Positions 9,291 to 17,920 of a stretch of DNA of 64,000 nucleotides are shown here, in pieces; the first letter of the stretch is position 1; every line of letters starts with the position of its first letter. The DNA comes from Cyanobacteria bacterium FACHB-63 (GTDB lineage: Bacteria > Cyanobacteriota > Cyanobacteriia > Leptolyngbyales > Leptolyngbyaceae), in NCBI GenBank assembly GCA_014695255.1, contig JACJNX010000046.1, forward strand, positions 183,566-247,565. Direction: 5' to 3'. The notes under the pieces are model-generated. The model did not search any database, had not been told where the DNA came from, and worked only from the letters and a program-made list of their open reading frames with translations. Made by a program: the position numbers and the translations under genes.

Positions 9291-9320
9291 AGGGGGACGA
9301 TCGCACTTGATCGTCCCCCT
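9291..9320 (-). terminator. rho-independent terminator of ebsA
   Basis: A perfect 12-bp stem (agggggacgatc paired with gatcgtccccct) with a six-base loop. On the minus strand the right side is followed by TATTTTTTTG, so it terminates the gene ending at 9336. Confidence 0.88.
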
Positions 9321-9335
9321 CAAATCAAATTAATG

Positions 9336-9713
9336 CTAGTCGTCGATGCGGAGTAGCTTGCGATAAAACGCTTGCGAAAAATCAGAAAGGCGGCTGCGCT
9401 TAAAGTTAAGAATTACTTCGATCAGGAAATCGACAAACTCAAAGTTTGCCATCATCAATTCATAGCTGAGTTCTGCATTGCCCTCAAACTGAATGCGGCA
9501 GCGGCACAAATCTGCTGGCAGGGTCGAAACATTCCAAGTCGCAATAAACGGAATACTAGAACCGCCTTCAATTTTGCGCTCTCCTTCTAACGCGCCTTTT
9601 TGATAAAGACTGATCGCAAAAGGTAGAAGCTGCTTTTTGTTGGCCTGCGGATAGTATGGTGTGTAAACACCGACTTGCTGTGCTGGCGCGGGTTGAAGTT
9701 TCTCGATGGACAT
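9336..9713 (-). CDS. ebsA: type IV pilus-associated protein EbsA
   Basis: A 125-residue protein matching the cyanobacterial EbsA family: VGVYTPYYPQANKK near the start, the core SIPFIATWNVSTLPADLCRC, and the C-terminal FSQAFYRKLLRIDD. In Synechococcus elongatus EbsA is needed for type IV pilus assembly and for the self-suppression of biofilm formation. The ATG at 9713 has AGGA seven bases upstream, better than the TTG at 9719. It stands alone, closed by a strong terminator. Family assignment comes from recall of conserved motifs. Confidence 0.72.
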   Translation of the reverse strand: MSIEKLQPAPAQQVGVYTPYYPQANKKQLLPFAISLYQKGALEGERKIEGGSSIPFIATWNVSTLPADLCRCRIQFEGNAELSYELMMANFEFVDFLIEVILNFKRSRLSDFSQAFYRKLLRIDD

Positions 9714-9992
9714 AATCAATCCTGTTTCGTCAATCCAAGTGAGCGGAGTCGCTTGAGTATCTTGCGGGCTTGCCTAGTGTGCCCCGGATTGACAGGAACT
9801 TCACAAGACATAAGATTTCTTCCACGCCGAAAAGTAACGCCCACCGCTTTAGCGATAGTAGAGTTCGGGGAGGACGATCGCCGTTCAACACAACTGTGTT
9901 CAACGCAACTGTGTTTGTCGATCGCGTCAGTAATAGTTATAACGGTTGATATTTCCCGACCTCCTATCCTCGATACTAATCAGGAGAATCTC

Positions 9993-11024
9993 ATGCGCTA
10001 CAAACTTTTAGGACACAGCGGACTGCGGGTTTCTGAACTTTGCTTAGGCACGATGACATTTGGCGATGATTGGGGCTGGGGAGGAGCGTATGAAGAAAGC
10101 CGTAAGATGTTCGATGCGTTTGCGGCAGCAGGCGGAAATTTTATTGATACCGCGAACCTGTATACGAACGGCACCAGCGAGAAGTTCGTTGGAGAGTTTG
10201 TCAAGCCCGATCGCGAGAAATGGGTCGTTGCAACAAAATATTCGCTCAATATGGGAAACGGAGGTGTAAATGCTGTCGGCAATCATCGCAAGAACATGGT
10301 GCAAGCGGTTGAAGCAAGCCTAAAGCGATTGAATTTGGAATACATTGATCTGCTTTGGTTACACGCTTGGGATCATACAACTCCGGTCGAAGAAGTAATG
10401 CGATCGTTTGATGATCTGGTGCGCCAAGGGAAGGTTCTTTACATTGGTATTTCTGATACGCCTGCCTGGATTATTTCGCAAGCCAATACGATCGCTCAGT
10501 TGCGGGGTTGGACACCGTTTATCGGCTTACAGATCGAATATTCGCTGGTTGAACGGACACCGGAACGCGATTTATTGCCAATGGCGCGGGCGTTTGAAAT
10601 TGGAGTCACTGCCTGGAGTCCTCTCGGTGCGGGAATTTTGACCGGAAAATACAACAAGCCCGACCCCGTGGATGGGCGCTTAAGCAATCCGAATAGCTCA
10701 AGACCCGTGACCGAGAAACAGCTTGCGATCGCGCAAACGGTTGTCGATATTGCTAACGAAATCGATCGGTTGCCAGCGCAAGTCGCGCTCAACTGGATAC
10801 GACGGCAACCGGGGGGAATCATTCCGATCGTTGGATCGCGCAAGCTTGAGCAACTTCAAGAAAATATCGCTTGTTTGGAATTTGAGCTAACACCAGAACA
10901 GCTTGATCGACTCAACGAAGTTAGCGCGATCGAGCTTGGATTCCCGCATGATTTTCTGCAATCTGAAATGGTGCAGAATTTTGCCTTTGGCGGCGTGATT
11001 GCTCAACTCGATCGCGCTCGTTAA
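9993..11024 (+). CDS. aldo/keto reductase
   Basis: NADPH-dependent oxidoreductase with a TIM-barrel fold, 343 residues. The family pattern is clear: GLRVSELCLGTMTFGDDWGW at the start, the catalytic Asp/Tyr in NFIDTANLYTNGTSE, the catalytic Lys in WVVATKYS, the His in DLLWLHAWD, and cofactor-binding IPIVGSRKLEQLQEN near the C-terminus. AGGAGAATCTC directly precedes the ATG at 9993, which decides the start although the frame is open from 9675. Substrate unknown; it resembles the YajO/Tas-like group. Confidence 0.93.
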   Translation: MRYKLLGHSGLRVSELCLGTMTFGDDWGWGGAYEESRKMFDAFAAAGGNFIDTANLYTNGTSEKFVGEFVKPDREKWVVATKYSLNMGNGGVNAVGNHRKNMVQAVEASLKRLNLEYIDLLWLHAWDHTTPVEEVMRSFDDLVRQGKVLYIGISDTPAWIISQANTIAQLRGWTPFIGLQIEYSLVERTPERDLLPMARAFEIGVTAWSPLGAGILTGKYNKPDPVDGRLSNPNSSRPVTEKQLAIAQTVVDIANEIDRLPAQVALNWIRRQPGGIIPIVGSRKLEQLQENIACLEFELTPEQLDRLNEVSAIELGFPHDFLQSEMVQNFAFGGVIAQLDRAR

Positions 11025-11042
11025 TTTTCCAGGGTTTGAGAC

Positions 11043-11074
11043 TTGCACGATCGACGCATGCGTCGATCGTGCAA
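11043..11074. repeat. 32-bp perfect palindrome
   Basis: Sixteen bases, ttgcacgatcgacgca, are followed at once by their exact reverse complement, with no spacer. It lies 18 bases after the aldo/keto reductase stop. As RNA it could form a long hairpin (with some unpairing at the tip) and act as a terminator or stability element, but no T-run follows on either strand. Confidence 0.85.
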
Positions 11075-11259
11075 TGTGCTGCGATCAGGTAAAAGTGAAT
11101 TTACGCTCAGGCGAAATGTCACACTCACGCTGGAATTTACACAGTAATAACAAGAGCGCCCATGAATTGCCGCTCTGCTGTCTGGTTCAAGTGTCGCTTC
11201 TGTGCAGTGGTGTGATGGCTTCGCTCTGTTCTCATCTAAAAATTAAGGGACTACCGACT

Positions 11260-11871
11260 ATGACAAGCCCCCCTTTGAATAGCCCCATGCCCGATCCGCA
11301 GCCTTTAGACAACTCTGTATTAGTGAGTTCATCCGATCGTCAGCGCTACCGTCTCGATCGCATTGTTGCTGAGGTGCTAAACGGTGAGACAGATGCACTG
11401 CATCAGATTCTTCCATTCATCGCTTGGAAGCTGCGACAGTTTCATTTAGAGCATCAGTACGATCCCCGCGACATCTTTCTCGATGCCTATAACCGAGCCG
11501 TAAAAGCGATCGAGAAGGGCGAAGAGATTCGCTCTGTTCCAGCTTGGCTTAAATCCACTGCGTTCAATATCATTCGAGAGTACAGCCGCAAAGCTGGAAA
11601 ACTAAGGACTGAACCGCTGCAGGATCAAAAGCTTCCGAATGCGCCCGATTATTGTGATACGGATGAGCTTTTGGAAATGCGATTAGCCTGGTTGCTGACG
11701 GCATTAGCAAAGTTAAAGACAGCCGACCAAGAAATCCTGCACCTCAGAATGCAAGGACTGTCGTATGAAGAAATTGCACAGCAGCGGGGCGGAACGGTCG
11801 CAGCCCTGCGTCAAAAGGTGAGTCGCTTACTCAAACAACTGCGTCAATCTGCTAGTGAGATTGATGAGTAG
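11260..11871 (+). CDS. ECF-like sigma-70 family protein
   Basis: 203 residues. The C-terminal 50 residues form a sigma region 4: AKLKTADQEILHLRMQGLSY, then EEIAQQRGGTVAALRQKV, a helix-turn-helix that would contact the -35 element. Residues about 30-110 correspond to region 2, with WLKSTAFNIIREYSRK matching the conserved end of region 2.4. I chose the ATG at 11260, preceded by AAGGGA; the frame is open further upstream but that part crosses the 32-bp palindrome. The stop is two bases before the next gene, a predicted membrane protein, so the pair has the layout of a sigma factor with a membrane-bound partner. Confidence 0.75.
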   Translation: MTSPPLNSPMPDPQPLDNSVLVSSSDRQRYRLDRIVAEVLNGETDALHQILPFIAWKLRQFHLEHQYDPRDIFLDAYNRAVKAIEKGEEIRSVPAWLKSTAFNIIREYSRKAGKLRTEPLQDQKLPNAPDYCDTDELLEMRLAWLLTALAKLKTADQEILHLRMQGLSYEEIAQQRGGTVAALRQKVSRLLKQLRQSASEIDE

Positions 11872-11873
11872 AG

Positions 11874-13214
11874 ATGCTGGACGTTTTTTACTTGGGAACA
11901 GAAACTATGTTGAACACAGAAGATCTTCTACATCGGGTGAAGCTATTACACCGGGTAAAGCTATCGCCTGACTCAGTTAGGTTAGCGATCGAATATGCAA
12001 AGTTATCTGCTGTACCCGATATGACTGAGCAAACTAGCGATCGCGTCGCTCAGATCCTTGAGCTTGCAACACAGCACGAAGGATTGGACTTCGTACTAAA
12101 CGAGATTGATGATTGGTATCTTCATGCTCCTGATCTCGGTGCGGTTTCCTCAAGCGATCAGAGTGCAGCACAAGCAAGCATGAGTGGCTCTATGCTTGAT
12201 GTGCTGCGACGATATGTATTGCTTTCTAGTCAGCCTGTGTTGTCTGAGGCGGAGGCGGATCAAATCAGTGAAATTTTAGAGCTAGCAGAAACGAATGATG
12301 GTTTGGCACTGTTACTCAGTCAAATCGATCAGGCATTACTTGAGTCCACAGATTTGTTGAGCGACGATGCCCAGAGTCTCTATGCAGATCAAACTTCACG
12401 TATCCTGGAATTTCTCACACCGCCATCCGAAACAAGTTGCTCTAAAGAGTTACTGAATTTATTGTTAGACCAATGCGCCCAGTCTGATGCGTCGGTTGTT
12501 TTATCAATAGAAGATCCACCCCTTCCAGTGATGATTACGCCACCGATGTCTTACTCAAAGTCTCGTCCAACGATGCGCCAAAGAGCGGGATTTCTGATTG
12601 CTGCCCTTACTACAGGCGCAGCATTAATGACAGGAGTGACGATCGTCAGTAGACAATGTTTTGCTTCAATCTTACAGATCCCAAGTTTGCCGTGGGAGAC
12701 GGTAAAAACATCAGCAGTCAAGCTTTCACCTCCGGTCTATCCGAGTGCAAGCGCTGGATCGCAGCTATCAACTAGCACAGAACGTCAGGCAACTGTAAGC
12801 AAAACTGCACTCCTCGATCGACCGCAATCTCAAGAAGACCAACAGATCTCGATCGAGCAGGCGCAACTCCAGGCAGAACAACGCCAGCAGGAAGCAGAGC
12901 TAAAGCAGATTGTTGCGGAGAAGCAGGATCAATATCAAAAGGCTCAGTACTGGTATCGTCAGGCGCAATACCACCTGAGTCAGTCCCGAAGGCTACAAGA
13001 GAGAGCGCAGGCTGAGTTAATTAAGTCACAACAGTCCCTCCCTCCGGTTAAAATTGCTCGGTCAGCTCCTCATGAACTCCGCCCGAATGTTGGAAATACC
13101 CTGACTGCATCGACCTTCAACACAAGGTTTTTGATCGAATGGGCGTTATTTCTGGTCTTGTCAGTGATTTTAGTGTTGGGTTTTACAGCCCTTTGGAAAC
13201 GAGAGTTTAACTGA
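11874..13214 (+). CDS. membrane protein with repeated N-terminal module, possible sigma partner
   Basis: 446 residues, family not recognised. Residues about 38-83 and 110-156 are two copies of one ~46-residue module with the pattern Y-x-x-LS, (L)SEAEAD, EILELA, then EID or QID; a degenerate third copy may lie at 164-200. A hydrophobic segment follows at about 238-259, then a Ser/Pro-rich stretch, a Gln/Glu-rich coiled coil (about 313-375) and a second membrane segment at about 421-441. The start may instead be the ATG at 11907, which has GGGA upstream. The same module occurs in the gene at 14601. The position two bases behind a sigma-like gene suggests a regulatory role; this is inference. 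Confidence 0.65.
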   Translation: MLDVFYLGTETMLNTEDLLHRVKLLHRVKLSPDSVRLAIEYAKLSAVPDMTEQTSDRVAQILELATQHEGLDFVLNEIDDWYLHAPDLGAVSSSDQSAAQASMSGSMLDVLRRYVLLSSQPVLSEAEADQISEILELAETNDGLALLLSQIDQALLESTDLLSDDAQSLYADQTSRILEFLTPPSETSCSKELLNLLLDQCAQSDASVVLSIEDPPLPVMITPPMSYSKSRPTMRQRAGFLIAALTTGAALMTGVTIVSRQCFASILQIPSLPWETVKTSAVKLSPPVYPSASAGSQLSTSTERQATVSKTALLDRPQSQEDQQISIEQAQLQAEQRQQEAELKQIVAEKQDQYQKAQYWYRQAQYHLSQSRRLQERAQAELIKSQQSLPPVKIARSAPHELRPNVGNTLTASTFNTRFLIEWALFLVLSVILVLGFTALWKREFN

Positions 13215-13269
13215 ACTGCTTTAGCAAACTCTACTGCGATCGGAACAATATCTATCTCATTCAAATGAT

Positions 13270-13322
13270 CCCCAAGCTTGAATCAAGCCTGGGGAATTTT
13301 TAACAACTAAAATTCCCAGGCT
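13270..13322. terminator. overlapping hairpins between convergent genes
   Basis: ccccaagcttg pairs with caagcctgggg (one mismatch, loop AAT) and is followed by AATTTTT, a terminator for the plus-strand gene. The right arm also belongs to a second inverted repeat, agcctggg with cccaggct around the spacer, which would serve the minus-strand gene ending at 13363. Confidence 0.75.
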
Positions 13323-13362
13323 AGACAATCAATCCTAGGACACCTTGAAGCTCGATCGAGCA

Positions 13363-14022
13363 CTATGATTCCAAATCCGACAGGGGTTTCAGCGCATGAT
13401 AAATCTCTCGCAGCTTTCTGAGGATGCGCTCTTTCTTCTTTCGCAACGTAGGTTCGCTGAGATAAAAGCCATCTTCCGCCAAGCTCAAGCGAATACTGCG
13501 CCAAGATTCGCCTTTGACGATTTTGAGATTCAGGAGCTTCAACTCTTCAGGATCAAGCTGTTGTAAAGCTTCTTTCAGCACCTCCAATTCTTGCTTTAAG
13601 GTCGTATCCGGGATTGTAGAGGGCGCGATCGAGTCAATCGCAGTTTCATCGATCGACTCCGTTGAGCGATAGGCGCGGCTTAGCTCACGCACAATGTTAA
13701 ACGTTGTCTTCCGCAGCCACCGATCGGGATACAAAATTGCAACCCCATTGTTTTGAATGAGTCGATGAGCGCGAATATAGGCTTCATTCAGCAAATACGC
13801 TTCGCTGTAAGCCGTGTTAAGGTGAAACTGCTGCAAGATCCGGCGTAAAAATGCAAACAAAGCAAGCCCGCTCGAAGTCTTCGGATTGAGCAATTCTAAG
13901 AAATGCTGATTAAAGTTGCTCCATTCGTCGCTGCTTGCGGGGGGTGAGGTGAATGAATCATCAGAGCGAACGACATCATCGTTGCAGTGGTCATATGAGT
14001 TGTCGGAGTGTTCCATTGGCAT
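13363..14022 (-). CDS. second ECF-like sigma-70 family protein
   Basis: 219 residues. The C-terminal part (from about residue 155) looks like sigma region 4: QQLDPEELKLLNLKIVKGES followed by a helix-turn-helix ending in EPTLRKKKERILRKLREI. The middle part has LRKTTFNIVRELSRAYRS, closely similar in pattern to the end of region 2 in the gene at 11260, so the two are probably paralogues. GGAGG precedes the ATG at 14022 by seven bases. It runs opposite to the first sigma-like gene. The N-terminal 40 residues are rich in Asp and Ser. It may be a group of cyanobacterial sigma-like proteins of unknown regulon. Confidence 0.7.
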   Translation of the reverse strand: MPMEHSDNSYDHCNDDVVRSDDSFTSPPASSDEWSNFNQHFLELLNPKTSSGLALFAFLRRILQQFHLNTAYSEAYLLNEAYIRAHRLIQNNGVAILYPDRWLRKTTFNIVRELSRAYRSTESIDETAIDSIAPSTIPDTTLKQELEVLKEALQQLDPEELKLLNLKIVKGESWRSIRLSLAEDGFYLSEPTLRKKKERILRKLREIYHALKPLSDLES

Positions 14023-14600
14023 TGTGTATCCTCCAGCCAAAATTGGGTGGAATTAAGACGCACCAATCACGGTGGGTGGAAGGTGCCAGAGGTCGATTCG
14101 AGAAACTCATCATGAAGATATGCTGCGTGAGTGTTTGATAGATTTGATTCTGATCAGCACGTTGCAGCATGACTCCTACAGTATTGTGCGAACTGTGATG
14201 AAGATGTGACTTACAACCGGGCTAGAATTTAAATGCTAGTTGTCATATCGACGATCGGCTTGTGATGAAACCCCGGTAGCGAGAGCGATCCCCAGCTTGA
14301 ATATTTTTTATTTTTTATCTTGTGCGACAGTCACAAATCTGTCCCTCTGTCACTATGTAATGAAGTGTTGGAATAGAGGAGTATGAAAATGAGTCATTGC
14401 ACAAAGTTCAGAAGACCACTTCAAGACTGCGATCGAGGTCGATGCAATTCACAGAAGACCTGATCAATCGTCGATTCCTGCTCGGAACCCAGTATGACTC
14501 AATCAATAAACTGATCTGCCCAATGGACAGTGCGTGATCTCGCTGCACCTGAGATTGTGTAATTCCAATCAGTTGCCCTAAATTTAGGAGAAATGACAAC
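14023..14600. other. 578-base intergenic region
   Basis: Separates two divergent genes of the sigma/module cluster, so it should hold both promoters. A GAGGAG sequence precedes an ATG at 14383 that opens a frame of only 26 residues (to 14463, plus strand); I cannot say if it is translated. T-rich stretches at about 14305-14325 look promoter-like or terminator-like but no clear hairpin is attached. Nothing else recognised. Confidence 0.5.
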
Positions 14601-14951
14601 GTGGACAATATTTCATTGGAGAATCTTAGTGACACTGAACAAATTGCACTTGAATACGGCGAACTTAGTCGTCGATCGTCGCTATCAGAAGCCGAAGCGA
14701 CCCGTTTGGATGAGATTTTGACGCAAGCAATCACTGACTCAGAACTGAGCTTTTGGATCACTGAGATTGATCACATTCTTGGACATGATTTAGAAGTGTT
14801 GCGAGAGGTTGATCGTTCTTCTTATCAGAATCAGTATGCGTTGTTGCAAGAGCATCTTGATCTGCGATCGAGTGACATGCCTGTGATTCCGCAAGCTCCG
14901 CAGCCCAACTACGAGGTCAGTGTTCACGCTAAAAATTCTAGTCACTGTTGA
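14601..14951 (+). CDS. small protein carrying the sigma-cluster repeat module
   Basis: 116 residues from a GTG start with AGGAG ten bases upstream. Residues about 15-61 form one copy of the module found twice in the protein at 11874: YGELS, LSEAEATRLDEIL and TEIDHIL line up with the same positions there. The rest is a Ser/Gln/Pro-containing tail with no membrane segment. Having the module alone suggests it is an independently folding helical domain; a soluble competitor or adaptor for the membrane protein is possible but speculative. Confidence 0.6.
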   Translation: MDNISLENLSDTEQIALEYGELSRRSSLSEAEATRLDEILTQAITDSELSFWITEIDHILGHDLEVLREVDRSSYQNQYALLQEHLDLRSSDMPVIPQAPQPNYEVSVHAKNSSHC

Positions 14952-15017
14952 GGAGCAAACCTTGCTTTTATTTAGGTAGAGCAACCGATTAACCTCACAC
15001 TAATCATAGATGGGATG

Positions 15018-15067
15018 CCCGCTAGCTTAAGAGCAGAGAGATCTGTCATCAAGTTAGCGGGATTTTT
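15018..15067 (+). terminator. terminator after the small module protein
   Basis: CCCGCTA at 15018 pairs with TAGCGGG at 15055, followed by ATTTTT; loop about 30 bases with further partial pairing. Confidence 0.65.
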
Positions 15068-15217
15068 GCTGCGATCGATATGATTAAACTTAATTTACAA
15101 ATTTATAGAGAATTGGGAATTAATGCTCAAAACCGAATTGTGAACAGAATTGCAACAGTCACAAAGCAAGATAGAACATCACTAGCTAATAGATGAATGA
15201 ATTGGAGGGACGGGGAA

Positions 15218-15505
15218 ATGTTTCATCTATTATTCAAGTTCTTTGGAGTTCAACACTCATCCGCAGAATTAGGGAACTTCAGACCAGCGAATCCTTTATT
15301 TGATCCAATGCGCTTTGAAGGGCAAGCGATCGTGGACGAAGTATTAGTTCCCGGTCGGCAGTGGTGGATCTACTTTCGCGGAACTTGGTGGAATGCGATT
15401 AGTGTAGAACCCTTCGCGTTTAGCCCTAAAGAAAGAGTTTATGTTGTGGGTCGAATCGGTAACACCTTGATTATTGCACCACTGAACTTTGTACCAGTTA
15501 CTTAA
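15218..15505 (+). CDS. hypothetical protein with NfeD-like OB-fold domain
   Basis: A 95-residue protein. From residue about 30 it shows a beta-barrel pattern: EGQAIVDEVLVPGRQWWIYF, RGTWWNAISVE, and KERVYVVGRIGNTLIIAPL, which resembles the NfeD C-terminal OB-fold (G-x-G pattern, VxGxxGxxLxV-type strand). No membrane segment. I chose the ATG at 15218, with GGAGG nine bases upstream, over the ATG at 15197. It is closed by a strong hairpin. The NfeD comparison is a fold-level guess. Confidence 0.65.
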   Translation: MFHLLFKFFGVQHSSAELGNFRPANPLFDPMRFEGQAIVDEVLVPGRQWWIYFRGTWWNAISVEPFAFSPKERVYVVGRIGNTLIIAPLNFVPVT

Positions 15506-15509
15506 GCAG

Positions 15510-15540
15510 AGAGTGAGAAGATGTTGGATCTTCTCACTCT
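15510..15540. terminator. hairpin between convergent genes
   Basis: agagtgagaaga pairs perfectly with tcttctcactct over 12 bp, with a seven-base loop. It lies five bases after one stop and 14 bases before the other, so it probably terminates both ways, although T-runs are weak. Confidence 0.75.
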
Positions 15541-15553
15541 AGAAGCGGTTTGG

Positions 15554-17644
15554 TTAGCTAACCTGATGATTTCCGGCTTCTGGTTCTCGGCTCTCTAAAC
15601 GCGATCGCGGATTGATGCTGATCGCAGTTCTAGGTTTCGATAGCTTAAATTTTGGCATCAAATCGGGTTTACCCATACCGTAGGTGAAAGCATAGCTTTG
15701 CGATAATCCCCAAAGCCACAAAGCCGGAAATCTTGGCTCTAGCCAGGGTTGGATCTGAAACAGCAATGTCGGAAACCATCCACTAAAGAGCCAGCTAATC
15801 AAAGCACTCACCCCGAAGTTAAGATAGCTTCTTGTCCAGCGTAATAAATCTTTTGCGCCTGCCATTTGCCAGATCCAGAGCAAGAGAGCTGGATTCTTCC
15901 AACCCGCAACGATCGCCATCCTATTGAATCTTGTCCAGGTGACGCGATCTTTGATGAACGCATCTGCGATCGCAGGCGGTTGCGTTGCCAACACGTCAAA
16001 GAATGTATTCAACATCGAGTTCACTCGCTGCGGTGGCAGAAATTTTCCGGTCGGAACCATCATGCCCCTAGAAAACATCCAGGTGACAGAGATATTGCTT
16101 TGATAGGCTCGAATTGCATTCAGATATTGTTTCGTTAACAAATCATGCTTCAGTGCGGCATCGAGCAACTGAGTTAAGCGAGAAAGATTTCGTACCAGTG
16201 AGCCGAATCCGGTAAACACGAGCGGCGATTGCAAGGAGGCAGCATCCCCGATCGCAATTAAGCGATCGAATGCCACAGTACGATCGCGGCTACTGGTGCT
16301 GAAATGTCCGGGAATGTATCCGAAGGTTGCCTTCTTCCAGACCAGCTTATCCATGTCGCAGCGCCGATATTCAGGTAGAATCACGAAAAAGTCTTCATAC
16401 ATTTCTAATAGTGATCCAGGATTTTCGGGATGCACTTGATGATAGTGAAATAGATAAAACGTCAGTTCTTTACCTTCGGCTGGGAACAGTTCCCAAATCA
16501 ATTGCCGTCCGCGTGAAATGTCACCGTGACTGTTCAACACATCGCCATAATGACTATCCCAGACTTCCGGCTCAAAGCCGTCTGAAATCACTGCGCCAAC
16601 AGTTGGACAGACACTATCAAAGGCTCGTCCACCGTTTAATTGCCACGCGATCGGCGAAGCCGTTCCCATTGCATCGACTAACAATCGTCCGGTGATTTGT
16701 CTTTCGCTTTGCGTTGGGAGATGCGTTGCATAAATAGTGACTTGATTGCGGCTGATATCAGCGCGTTGAAATTCAGTTTCATCCCAAATTTCGCCGCCTG
16801 CTTCGCGGAGTTTGTCACCGCAGAGCTTGAGAAATTTCTCAGCATCGATCGCAACGTTCAGAACTGTAGGCGTATGCAGAATTTTTGCCTTCGCTTGCGG
16901 TGGATTATTCGCATCAAAAAACTTGTGAAACCCATCCACATACTCATTGGCAATCACACGATCGAACTCGGCTGCGGTGAACAATCCCAGATCAATCAAA
17001 CTCTGGAACTCACCCCGCGAAATGTTCCATTCTCGGTTCATCCGTCCGAAGGGCATCCGCTCAATCAGCAACACGCGATAGCCTAGTCTCGCCATTACTG
17101 CCGCATGAACAATTCCCAATGCTCCACCAACATAGACCAGATCAAACGCAGATTTTGCAGGCGAGATATTGCCATCATCAGTCACAAACACAACTTGCCG
17201 AGGAGTCTGCGGTGCCCGAACTCCCTCGCGCCAGCGCTGCTCCCACCAATAAACCCGATTGAGATCATATTCCCCGTTCGGGATTTTCTTGAAGAACTCT
17301 ACGGTTTTGGGATAGTACGGTGCCAATGCCTCAAAAATGGAGTGTTGCGATAGATCAATGGTTGGTGGTTCCGGGTAAAGGTTTGGAAACTGTGTTCTAA
17401 TCGCGCTGACAAAGTGATTGATAATTTGTTTTTCTTGGGCGATCGTGCCTGTGCGAAAGACTTTAAGATAGGTCGATCGCTGAAGCGACCAGACAAAAAT
17501 TGAAAGCTCACCGCCCAAAGTCAGCCGAATTCCGGCAGGAGTTTGGGTTTTTTCGCCGCGATCGGGGTGATAATCCGTGTGTAACCACTGAATCACAGCA
17601 TTGGTATCAGGGGTAGGAACTTCGATATAAAGAATTTCTTTCAT
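15554..17644 (-). CDS. cruA: CruA/CruP-family lycopene cyclase, FAD-dependent
   Basis: A 696-residue flavoprotein. An N-terminal segment of about 150 residues (starting MKEILYIEVPTPDTNAV) precedes a Rossmann FAD-binding domain: FDLVYVGGALGIVHAAVMAR at about residue 168, then LLIERMPFGRMNREWNISRG, which is typical of the CruA/CruP group. RLIAIGDAASLQSPL further on is the second FAD motif. The C-terminal 100 residues are hydrophobic and would sit on or in the membrane. CruA enzymes cyclise lycopene to gamma- or beta-carotene in green sulfur bacteria and many cyanobacteria; the paralogue CruP lacks clear cyclase activity. The long N-terminus favours CruA, but I cannot exclude CruP. Confidence 0.75.
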   Translation of the reverse strand: MKEILYIEVPTPDTNAVIQWLHTDYHPDRGEKTQTPAGIRLTLGGELSIFVWSLQRSTYLKVFRTGTIAQEKQIINHFVSAIRTQFPNLYPEPPTIDLSQHSIFEALAPYYPKTVEFFKKIPNGEYDLNRVYWWEQRWREGVRAPQTPRQVVFVTDDGNISPAKSAFDLVYVGGALGIVHAAVMARLGYRVLLIERMPFGRMNREWNISRGEFQSLIDLGLFTAAEFDRVIANEYVDGFHKFFDANNPPQAKAKILHTPTVLNVAIDAEKFLKLCGDKLREAGGEIWDETEFQRADISRNQVTIYATHLPTQSERQITGRLLVDAMGTASPIAWQLNGGRAFDSVCPTVGAVISDGFEPEVWDSHYGDVLNSHGDISRGRQLIWELFPAEGKELTFYLFHYHQVHPENPGSLLEMYEDFFVILPEYRRCDMDKLVWKKATFGYIPGHFSTSSRDRTVAFDRLIAIGDAASLQSPLVFTGFGSLVRNLSRLTQLLDAALKHDLLTKQYLNAIRAYQSNISVTWMFSRGMMVPTGKFLPPQRVNSMLNTFFDVLATQPPAIADAFIKDRVTWTRFNRMAIVAGWKNPALLLWIWQMAGAKDLLRWTRSYLNFGVSALISWLFSGWFPTLLFQIQPWLEPRFPALWLWGLSQSYAFTYGMGKPDLMPKFKLSKPRTAISINPRSRLESREPEAGNHQVS

Positions 17645-17920
17645 GAGTGGGTTCTAAACTCCGAGATAAGAACGAAAGCGGGTTGACGCATTGAGAGAAA
17701 ACAAGCTGCTCCTGATACCAACTTCAGAAACTTCACATCATTTCATTATTCATGATTGAAGCCGCCAGATTGGATCTGCCCAATGAATTATCCTAGTCCG
17801 CGCCCGTCTCTAGATCTATCCGACCATTAGTACAAGTGATGGAAGATGATACGCTGCTAGAAGTTGAACAGCGCTATTGTCTGTGTGAGAAGGTGGCGCA
17901 GGCATGGGAAGTTACACAGG

